From Maribellus maritimus (GTDB taxonomy: Bacteria; Bacteroidota; Bacteroidia; Bacteroidales; Prolixibacteraceae): a stretch of 64,000 bases of DNA. A program made the translations under genes and the position numbers. The notes beneath the pieces were generated by a model. The model did not search any database. It was not told where the DNA came from and saw only the letters and a list, made by a program, of their open reading frames with translations. The DNA lies in assembly GCF_022267315.1 (NCBI RefSeq), contig NZ_JAIKLE010000025.1, positions 50,485-114,484 on the forward strand, written 5' to 3'. Shown in pieces: positions 57,143-64,000 of the stretch. Positions within the stretch are counted from its first letter, which is position 1. The number at the start of each line of letters is the position of its first letter.

Positions 57143-59089
57143 ATGAAACGACTTTTTATAGTAGCAACTGTCCCATTACTCTTTATTTTTTATTCGAGTA
57201 GTTTTGCAGAGATTAAACCAGCGCGTATTTTCTCTGATAATATGGTACTTCAAAGGGAAATAAAAATTCCAATTTGGGGAACAGCAACACCGAGCGAAAA
57301 GATTGTCGTTTCATTTAACGGAAAATCCGTTTCGGAAAAAACAAACAGCGAGGGAAAATGGAAGGTTTTCCTGCCAGAATTTAAAGCAGGTGGTCCTTTC
57401 AGCTTAACGATAGCCGGAGAATCCGACAGCACAACTTTTGAAAATATACTGATTGGCGATGTGTGGTTTGCTTCCGGCCAGTCGAATATGACACATCCGG
57501 TTCAGGGTTGGGAGTGGATTCCGCACTCCGTTATCGAAAATTACAAGGATGAACTTCAGGACACCAACTATCCTAAAATAAGGCTTTTTAATGTTCCCAA
57601 GTTTCCTTCGCCTATAGAACAGGATGATTTGATCTCCGGTGAGTGGCAAACAGCAAGCGCGAATTCAGTAGAGGACTTTTCTGCCATAGCATGGTTTTTT
57701 GCGAAACAATTAAATACCGATTTAAACATACCCATTGGAATTATCCATGCTTCCTGGGGCGGAACTCCCATTCGCACGTGGCTCGACAGGCCATCTTTGG
57801 AACTCTTCTGCGATTCAATTGCTCTTCCTCCGCTTACCCAAAATTTTAATCAGAATGAATGGAAAAAAACAGCTCTTTCCTCCATTGAACAACAGAGGGT
57901 TCGTCGCAATCAAATTAGTTATCCGCCTAAAAAATTGGAAGAACAAATTACTGCTGACAATTACGACGATACGAATTGGAGTGAAACTGATTTTCCATTC
58001 GAAAAGAACAGCAATGTAGTTTGGTTTCGCAAAAAAATTAATATACCGGAAGAATATCGTAATCAAGCGCTTCAACTGTCGTTGGGATTTCTGAATCGCC
58101 AAAGTCAGGTATTTATGAACGGTGTTGAGCTCGGCTATTTTCAATATCCAAAACCAGTAACAACCGAAATCCCGCCCAACATTTTAAAACAAGGCGAAAA
58201 TGTATTGACCATTCGAATTGCGCAACCTTTTGGTTCGGCTCAAACACTTGGGGAAAAAGACAATTTTTTCATCGCTACCAGTGACAATGCTTTCCATATA
58301 GATCTTTCTAAAAAATGGAAAATAAACGCACAACTTGAAACTGTAAATCCCCCTGAAAGAAGTTTTCAAAATAACCCGGCATTTCTTTTTAACGGCATGG
58401 TTGCCCCGGTAATTCCTTTCGGAATAAAAGGATTCATCTGGTACCAGGGAGAATCTGACGCAGGCAGGCCATTTTTGTATGAAAAAATGTTCAACCAATT
58501 AATCACAGTTTGGAGACAACATTGGCTACTTGGTAATTTACCTTTCCTGTTTTTCCAGATTTCAAATACCGAACTCTCCCACCATTTTAAAACCTTTGAC
58601 GATTCACGCTGTCTTATTCGAATGGCACAAAAAAAAGCCCTGGTACTTCCTAATACAGGAATGGTAGTTTGTTTGGATATTGGTGATCCTTACGATGTTC
58701 ATGCAAAAAACAAAAAGGAATTTGCCGAAAGGATCGCTCTTCAGGCTGAAGATAAAGTTTACAGGATGAACGTTGTTTCTGACGGACCAATGGCGGAATC
58801 ATTTTCTGTGGGAGACAACTCAATAGTGGTTCATTTTAAAACAGAAAAGGAATTGATACTAAAACCGAACAAAGATATAAACGGCTTTGAAATTGCCGGA
58901 GACGACAAAAAATATTACCCCGCCGAAATTAGAATAGAAGGCTCACAGGTTATTCTTTCCTCTTCATTTATAAAAAATCCGGTGGCAGCGAGATATGCCT
59001 GGCGCACCAATCCGGTATGCACTTTATATAATTCTGTAGGATTACCCGCGGCTCCTTTTAGTACTGAGTTTCTGAAAATGGAAAGATAA
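57143..59089 (+). CDS. SASA-family carbohydrate acetylesterase with inserted sandwich domain
   Basis: This 648-residue secreted esterase (signal to SSFAE, about residue 23) is of the sialate-O-acetylesterase type, which removes acetyl groups from many sugars. Ser114 in SGQSNM is the nucleophile; Asp517 and His520 in YDVHAKNKKEF complete the usual Ser/His/Asp set. WGGTPIRTW is the family's second block. Between them, about residues 270-370, is an inserted GH2-like jelly-roll (VWFRKKINIPEEY, QVFMNGVELG). The gene ends PUL 2, one base after GH106. O-acetyl groups on the target glycan are inferred from its position. Confidence 0.88.
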   Translation: MKRLFIVATVPLLFIFYSSSFAEIKPARIFSDNMVLQREIKIPIWGTATPSEKIVVSFNGKSVSEKTNSEGKWKVFLPEFKAGGPFSLTIAGESDSTTFENILIGDVWFASGQSNMTHPVQGWEWIPHSVIENYKDELQDTNYPKIRLFNVPKFPSPIEQDDLISGEWQTASANSVEDFSAIAWFFAKQLNTDLNIPIGIIHASWGGTPIRTWLDRPSLELFCDSIALPPLTQNFNQNEWKKTALSSIEQQRVRRNQISYPPKKLEEQITADNYDDTNWSETDFPFEKNSNVVWFRKKINIPEEYRNQALQLSLGFLNRQSQVFMNGVELGYFQYPKPVTTEIPPNILKQGENVLTIRIAQPFGSAQTLGEKDNFFIATSDNAFHIDLSKKWKINAQLETVNPPERSFQNNPAFLFNGMVAPVIPFGIKGFIWYQGESDAGRPFLYEKMFNQLITVWRQHWLLGNLPFLFFQISNTELSHHFKTFDDSRCLIRMAQKKALVLPNTGMVVCLDIGDPYDVHAKNKKEFAERIALQAEDKVYRMNVVSDGPMAESFSVGDNSIVVHFKTEKELILKPNKDINGFEIAGDDKKYYPAEIRIEGSQVILSSSFIKNPVAARYAWRTNPVCTLYNSVGLPAAPFSTEFLKMER

Positions 59090-59179
59090 CCGGAACAGAC
59101 AAAATATGAACAAGAACGTATTTTCCTTGTACCTGAACAGTTAAACTTCTATTTTTACTCCACTAAAAAACATCAATGT

Positions 59180-62098
59180 ATGCAACCCGACTTTAATCAA
59201 CTAAAATCCCAACTTGACGGCGACCTTTTTTTCGACAATGTGCAACGCGTTTTGTATTCAACCGACGCGTCGCAATACAAGGAAATGCCGCTGGCAGTAA
59301 CCCGTCCGAAAAACAAGGAAGACATCAAAAAAATTATTGCTTTTGCACGCGAAAATGGTACATCGGTTATTCCGCGCGGGGCAGGAACATCTTTGGCCGG
59401 ACAAGTGGTTGGCTCCGGGATTGTGGTTGACATGTCGAAATACATGAACAAAATCATTGAATTCAATGAGGAAAAAAAATATGTAATCGTTCAACCCGGT
59501 GTTGTTTTGGCTGAATTAAACCTGGTTCTGTCGAAATACGGAATGCAGTTTGGCCCGGAAACCTCAACCGCCAACCGCTGCGTTATTGGAGGAATGCTTG
59601 GAAACAATTCCTGTGGCTTACATTCCCTGGTTTACGGCAGCGTTCGTGAACATATTCTGGAAGTGGATGCCATTCTTTCAGATGGTTCGGAAACGACATT
59701 CAAATCACTTACAAAAAAAGAATTTCAGCAAAAATTAAATGGAAATCCAAACAAACTGGAGAAAGCCATCTATCAAAATATCAACGAAATTCTTTCTAAT
59801 GAGGAAAATCAAAAAGAAATAAGAGATAAGTTTCCGGACCCAAAACTTACGCGTCGGAATATGGGTTACGCCATTGATGTGTTACTCGATTCTGAAATTT
59901 ATACCAAAGGCGGAACTCCGTTCAATTTCTGCAAACTATTAGCAGGTTCGGAAGGAACTTTGGCTTTTTCAACACAAATAAAACTAAACGTCATCCCTCT
60001 CCCACCCAAATTTAAAGGTTTAGTTTGTGCCCATTTTGCTTCGTTGGAGGAATCTTTGCAGGGGAATCTAATTGCATTAAAACACAATCCCACAGCTATT
60101 GAACTGATGGACGACACGGTCATGCAGGCAGCCAAGGAAAACATTGAGCAGCGGAAAAATCGTTTTTTTGTAAAGGGAGACCCTGCAGCAATGCTGATGA
60201 TCGAATTTTCTTTTGAAACAGAACAAGAACTTACCGACACGGCTACTGCTTTGGAAAAAGATTTCAGGGAAGCGGGTTTGGGTTATCACTTTCCACTGGT
60301 TACCGGAGCTGATAAAATAAAAAGGGTTTGGTCGCTTCGTACTGCCGGACTTGGGCTGCTGGCTAACATTCCCGGAGACCGGAAAGGTGTTCCCGGAATT
60401 GAAGACACTGCCGTTGCTCCGGAATATTTGCCGGATTATGTAGCCGACATAAAAAAAGTGTTGGCAAAACTAGGGTTATCAAGTGTATATTATGCGCACA
60501 TTGCCACTGGCGAAATCCATTTCCGTCCCTTAATTAATTTTAAAGAAAAAGGCGATGTTGAACTTTTTGACACACTGATGACCGAAGTAGCCAAACTGGT
60601 AAAAAAATACCGCGGTTCAATGAGTGGCGAACACGGCGACGGGCGTGCACGCGGGAAATTCATTCCGTTTATGTTGGGTGATAAAAATTATGAACTTGTA
60701 AAAGAGGTAAAAAAAGCCTGGGATCCGGATAATATTTTAAATCCCGGAAAAATTGTTGACACGCCTCCAATTACGGAAAACCTGCGTGTAATAACGGGCA
60801 AAGAAACACCCGAATACAACACGGTATTTGATTTTAGCAACTACCGTGGTTATTTCAGAAGCATTGAAAAATGTAACGGAACCGGCGACTGCCGTAAAAG
60901 TGAAGTAATTGGCGGAACCATGTGCCCTACGTTTATGGCTACGCGCGACGAAGATAAATCGACTCGCGGGCGAGCAAATATTTTACGCGAATTTCTGTAC
61001 AACAATCACAAAGAAAAGGCTTTCGACCACAAGGAAATTTACGATATTCTGGATTTATGTATCTCTTGTAAAGCGTGTAAAAGTGAATGTCCATCGAATG
61101 TTGACATGGCCAAGCTAAAAGCCGAGTTTATGCAGCAGTACTACGACATCCATGGTGTGTCGATGCGCTCCAGATTAATTGCATACTTACCCCGGCTTTA
61201 TCAATTGGCAGTGGTATTTCGATCACTTTCAAACTTGGTAACAAATACAACAGTTTTCAAAAAAACGGTTGGGTTCGCCCCGGAAAGAAGTATCCCAAAA
61301 TTGTCGAAAATTCCTTTATCCCGTTGGGTGCAAAATGGAATCCCTTCAACAGAAAATCAAAATAAGGGAACTGTATATCTATTTAACGACGAGTTCACCA
61401 ATTACAACGAAAGTGACATCGGTATAAAAGCAATTCTTTTGCTTACAAAATTGGGCTACGATATAAAAATTCCGGTTCACAAAGAAAGTGGAAGAACATT
61501 CCTTTCAAAAGGGTTGATTCGCACGTCGAAAAAAATTGCAACTGAAAATGTTTCGCTTTTAAAAGATATTATTTCGGAAGCAACACCGCTGATAGGAATT
61601 GAACCCTCTGCGATTTTAGCTTTCCGTGACGAATATCCCGAGTTGGTTGACTCTGAATTACAAACAGCCGCAAAAAAACTGGGCGACAACGCTTTACTTT
61701 TTGAAGAATTTATTGCCAAAGAAATGGAAAAAGGAAATATCTCTGCTTCCGATTTTACCAACGAAGAAAAATATATTTTACTTCACGGCCATTGCCAGCA
61801 AAAAGCGGTGGCCAGCACAGAACCAACTAAAGTAATGCTTTCTCTGCCGCCCAATTATTCTGTAAAAGAAATTCCATCAGGCTGTTGCGGGATGGCAGGT
61901 TCGTTTGGTTATGAAAAAGAACACTACGAACTTTCGCAAAAAATAGGAGAAATGGTACTTTTTCCAACAGTCCGGGAAGCTGACGAAGAAACGATTATTT
62001 CTGCGCCCGGAACCTCATGCCGCCACCAGATAAAAGATGGTACCGGCAAAATGGCAAAACATCCGGTAGAGGTGCTTTATGAAGCTTTAAGGAAATGA
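59180..62098 (+). CDS. FAD and Fe-S 2-hydroxyacid (D-lactate / D-2-hydroxyglutarate type) dehydrogenase
   Basis: This 972-residue single-chain enzyme joins three parts that are separate in GlcDEF. The FAD-binding PCMH domain has PRGAGTSLAGQ (residues 65-75) and GGMLGNNSCG; an FAD-linked oxidase C-domain follows with GEHGDGRARG. The iron-sulfur part has cysteines 565, 571 and 582, then CISCKACKSECP (Cys627, 630, 633, 637). The C-terminal CCG domain has HGHCQQKA and Cys902/Cys903 in GCCGMAGSFG. It should oxidise a D-2-hydroxyacid and pass electrons to the quinone pool. It starts 90 bases after PUL 2 and could use lactate from deoxy-sugar breakdown, but this is only context. Confidence 0.88.
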   Translation: MQPDFNQLKSQLDGDLFFDNVQRVLYSTDASQYKEMPLAVTRPKNKEDIKKIIAFARENGTSVIPRGAGTSLAGQVVGSGIVVDMSKYMNKIIEFNEEKKYVIVQPGVVLAELNLVLSKYGMQFGPETSTANRCVIGGMLGNNSCGLHSLVYGSVREHILEVDAILSDGSETTFKSLTKKEFQQKLNGNPNKLEKAIYQNINEILSNEENQKEIRDKFPDPKLTRRNMGYAIDVLLDSEIYTKGGTPFNFCKLLAGSEGTLAFSTQIKLNVIPLPPKFKGLVCAHFASLEESLQGNLIALKHNPTAIELMDDTVMQAAKENIEQRKNRFFVKGDPAAMLMIEFSFETEQELTDTATALEKDFREAGLGYHFPLVTGADKIKRVWSLRTAGLGLLANIPGDRKGVPGIEDTAVAPEYLPDYVADIKKVLAKLGLSSVYYAHIATGEIHFRPLINFKEKGDVELFDTLMTEVAKLVKKYRGSMSGEHGDGRARGKFIPFMLGDKNYELVKEVKKAWDPDNILNPGKIVDTPPITENLRVITGKETPEYNTVFDFSNYRGYFRSIEKCNGTGDCRKSEVIGGTMCPTFMATRDEDKSTRGRANILREFLYNNHKEKAFDHKEIYDILDLCISCKACKSECPSNVDMAKLKAEFMQQYYDIHGVSMRSRLIAYLPRLYQLAVVFRSLSNLVTNTTVFKKTVGFAPERSIPKLSKIPLSRWVQNGIPSTENQNKGTVYLFNDEFTNYNESDIGIKAILLLTKLGYDIKIPVHKESGRTFLSKGLIRTSKKIATENVSLLKDIISEATPLIGIEPSAILAFRDEYPELVDSELQTAAKKLGDNALLFEEFIAKEMEKGNISASDFTNEEKYILLHGHCQQKAVASTEPTKVMLSLPPNYSVKEIPSGCCGMAGSFGYEKEHYELSQKIGEMVLFPTVREADEETIISAPGTSCRHQIKDGTGKMAKHPVEVLYEALRK

Positions 62099-62312
62099 TA
62101 TTTTATTAAAAACAATTGAAAAAAATCCAATTTAAAATTCTTTTTGTTTTTTCATCTTTTTGAATAAACTCCCAATCATTCTTTCCGGAATATTCAGAAA
62201 TTATATTTTACTTTTTCAAAAAAAGAGTTCGAATAAAAAAATCGGCATGCTATTTTCTCTGACTGATTTCAGCTAGTTTGCAATTTCTATTTTTTTTAAT
62301 ATATTAAAGCAG

Positions 62313-62319
62313 AGAGGAG
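62313..62319 (+). promoter_or_regulatory. Shine-Dalgarno site of the 3D-domain gene
   Basis: AGAGGAG lies six bases before the ATG at 62326. A clear Shine-Dalgarno site is unusual in this window, where starts are mostly preceded by A-rich stretches. Confidence 0.55.
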
Positions 62320-62325
62320 TAGCGA

Positions 62326-62727
62326 ATGAAGACAAAAGGATTAAAAATAATAGTGATTGTAATTCCCCTGTTGTTTCTGGTAATATTAAAATGCGATAAC
62401 CATGAAACGGAAACGATTGCAGTAATAGCTACAGCATACAATTCACTGCCCGGACAAACTCATCCTGAACATTCAGAAATAGCAGCGTGGGGCGATAAAC
62501 TTGAACCGGGAATGAAAGGAATTGCCGTTTCCAGAGATTTATTAGAAATGGGATTGGATTATAAAACAAAAGTAAAAATAGAGGGCCTCCCGGGAAAATA
62601 CTTGGTTCTGGATAAAATGAACAAACGATGGACAAAAAAAATCGATATTTATATGGGCGAAGACGAGGAACTTGCAAAAGAATGGGGACGCCAACAGGTC
62701 AATATCACCTGGAAAAAAGGTGATTAA
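62326..62727 (+). CDS. Small exported 3D-domain (DPBB) protein
   Basis: This 133-residue protein has an N-terminal hydrophobic segment (residues 6-22) that ends LKC, a poor lipobox, so it may be anchored rather than lipid-modified. The rest fits the 3D domain, a double-psi beta-barrel also found in MltA-type lytic transglycosylases: TAYNSLPGQT, ISRD-like GIAVSRDLLEMG, KVKIEGLPGKYLVLDKMNKR and the KKIDIYMGE stretch, with Asp residues 112 and 122 in the region that carries the family's conserved acids. It may bind or cleave peptidoglycan. It stands alone with 227 bases before it. Confidence 0.72.
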   Translation: MKTKGLKIIVIVIPLLFLVILKCDNHETETIAVIATAYNSLPGQTHPEHSEIAAWGDKLEPGMKGIAVSRDLLEMGLDYKTKVKIEGLPGKYLVLDKMNKRWTKKIDIYMGEDEELAKEWGRQQVNITWKKGD

Positions 62728-62887
62728 TACTTCTTTGAATGGGAAAAATAAAGTAAACAGTTCTTCTAAATTTCCATTTTACAAAATTATTTATCATAAA
62801 AATACAAAAATATGGAATCAACAATCTTTTATAAGATTTTAAAAAAGCTATCTTTAGTATCTTATTCGAAGAATAGACTAAAAAATC

Positions 62888-63820
62888 ATGATCAAACTGT
62901 TAACTACCCTTGTTCTTTTTCTGAAAAATCCGACAGAGTTTCCAACACAGAAACCACAGTTAAAAACCAAGATCAAGTGGATTTCGCTGCTTATTCTGTT
63001 TGATTTTCTGTTGATGTTCATCTTTATTCCCCTACAGAAAATACCGCAACGTCTTGGATTTATCGATCCGGAAAGCCATCGGATTGTGGAATTATTTTCG
63101 GAAAAGGGAAACTCAATACCAGTTATTTTATCAACGATATTATTAATTCCTTTTTTGGAAGAACTCATTTCCCGGCTTCCTTTACAAATTAAACCCATTA
63201 ATTTTTTGCCATTTATAATCGCAATTCCCTTATACCAGGGCATTTTTTATACATACAAAATCCATGGTGAAGCATCCTGGGTTATGCTGTTCCCCATTTG
63301 CATAGCCGGAATCGTTTCATTTCTAATTTTCAACAAATTTATTTTCTCCAAAATAAAAACGTATTTGCAATCAAAATACAAACTCTACTTTTATTTTATA
63401 GCAACAGTTTTTGCTCTACTTCACTTAAGCAACTTCCAGTTTAGCTGGTATCTTTTAATATTTGCACCCTTGTTGGTGCTTCCCCAATTTTCAGTCGGAC
63501 TTATACTTGGCTTTGTACGAAATCACTGTGGCTTTTTTTATGGATTTTATTTCCACGGAATACACAACGCTGCTCTTTTGCTTCTTTTTAATTTTATGAT
63601 GTCTTCCTCCACAACAACCGCTGTCATTTCTAAAACAAATACCGACGGTTACCAAATTCTTTTAGTCGAAGAAGATTTTTCTGAAAAACTTACTGATTTA
63701 AAGATTACACCAAACGAAATTAAAATTCAGGGAACGATGTCCGAGGTAATCTCAAAACTCACTCGAAGGAAACACAAAAGATTCTGTTTAAAAACAACAA
63801 ACTTGCCCGCAAACAAATAA
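62888..63820 (+). CDS. CPBP-family intramembrane metalloprotease, C-terminus frameshifted
   Basis: This 310-residue membrane protein has about seven hydrophobic segments. EELISR (Glu91, Glu92, Arg96), FALLH (Phe175-His179) and HGIHN (His223-Asn227) are the three CPBP (Abi) active-site motifs, so it is a glutamate-type membrane protease. After residue 240 comes a soluble tail. Its last 18 residues, from RRKHKRFC onward, are basic and unlike the preceding sequence. An open minus-1 frame (63763-63948) continues a protein-like tail. One base therefore seems to have been lost or gained near 63763, by mutation or by assembly error; the catalytic part is unaffected. Confidence 0.78.
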   Translation: MIKLLTTLVLFLKNPTEFPTQKPQLKTKIKWISLLILFDFLLMFIFIPLQKIPQRLGFIDPESHRIVELFSEKGNSIPVILSTILLIPFLEELISRLPLQIKPINFLPFIIAIPLYQGIFYTYKIHGEASWVMLFPICIAGIVSFLIFNKFIFSKIKTYLQSKYKLYFYFIATVFALLHLSNFQFSWYLLIFAPLLVLPQFSVGLILGFVRNHCGFFYGFYFHGIHNAALLLLFNFMMSSSTTTAVISKTNTDGYQILLVEEDFSEKLTDLKITPNEIKIQGTMSEVISKLTRRKHKRFCLKTTNLPANK

Positions 63821-63948
63821 GTTTGAGCGTAAAAAGTGATTCAACGCATAATGCAATAAAAACAGCTCAAATAACTGAAGCGGGTTTACAAAAGCTAATT
63901 GAAAGTTATACCATTTTAAATACAAAATGCCGCATTGAAATTTTTTAG
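63763..63948 (+). pseudogene. Out-of-frame C-terminal extension of the CPBP gene
   Basis: Shifting back one base at Thr292 opens 61 further codons ending in TAG at 63946-63948: SKETQKILFKNNKLARKQ, then ISLSVKSDSTHN and GLQKLIESYTILNTK. The composition looks like a genuine protein, unlike the basic tail in the annotated frame, and suggests the original ended here with about 353 residues. No start codon or gene boundary precedes it. Confidence 0.45.
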
Positions 63949-64000
63949 GTAGTGTTTGTTTCCGGTTATTGACATTATGGTTTCGGGTTGCATTTCTATT

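Noticed and set aside
62812..63003. 63-codon frame overlapping the start of the CPBP gene.
   Set aside because: Overlaps a better supported gene and has no recognisable features.
1..64000. CRISPR arrays, insertion sequences, phage genes, tRNA or rRNA genes.
   Set aside because: No regularly spaced repeats, transposase motifs, phage structural genes or RNA-gene-like folds were found by eye.

Overview
The window reads as chromosomal DNA of a marine or sediment Bacteroidota, most likely from the Marinilabiliales/Prolixibacteraceae side of the phylum (inference). The signs are two SusC/SusD pairs, many signal-peptide or lipoprotein carbohydrate-active enzymes, a TAnnTTTG-type promoter, few Shine-Dalgarno sites and A/T-rich intergenic DNA. 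Two polysaccharide utilization loci (PULs) flank a block of acetyl-CoA and protein-acylation genes.

Region 1 (1-25209, minus strand) is one long PUL. In transcription order it encodes a GH88 unsaturated glucuronyl hydrolase, SusC, SusD, a strong hairpin, a heparinase II/III-like lyase, a second heparinase-like lyase, a lipoprotein of unknown function, a PL8 lyase, a third heparinase-like lyase, a PL25-type (ulvan-lyase-like) propeller, a fourth heparinase-like lyase, a second PL8 lyase, a BNR propeller with an altered active site, and a sulfatase fused to a GH78 alpha-L-rhamnosidase that runs off the window edge. The target should be a sulfated polyanion with uronic acid and L-rhamnose. Lyases of the glycosaminoglycan type (PL8, heparinase fold) sit beside an ulvan-lyase type and rhamnosidase/sulfatase modules. 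Two tandem, near-perfect LacI-family operators lie upstream of GH88.

Region 2 (25662-38446, plus strand) is central metabolism: a CoA-transferase, a hotdog thioesterase, AMP-forming acetyl-CoA synthetase (Acs), an OFA-family MFS transporter, a Pat-like acyl-CoA synthetase/GNAT acetyltransferase, a sirtuin, and a secreted tricorn-type protease. Acs, a Pat-like acetylase and a deacetylase so close together suggest a local acetylation switch on Acs.

Region 3 (38506-59089) is a second PUL aimed at a rhamnose-rich, sulfated and probably acetylated glycan. It holds a divergent GntR/UTRA regulator, an MFS sugar transporter, an AraA/FucI-like sugar isomerase, SusC, SusD, a hairpin, GH78, GH106, a sulfatase, a second GH106 and a SASA esterase. 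A 12-base repeat lies before both the transporter and the isomerase and is the likely GntR operator. The two PULs could share substrate: the first cleaves uronate backbones, the second strips rhamnose.

Region 4 (59180-64000) holds a D-lactate/2-hydroxyacid dehydrogenase of FAD plus Fe-S type, a small 3D-domain protein, and a CPBP membrane protease whose C-terminus seems to be frameshifted. I saw no tRNA, rRNA, CRISPR array, insertion sequence or phage gene.
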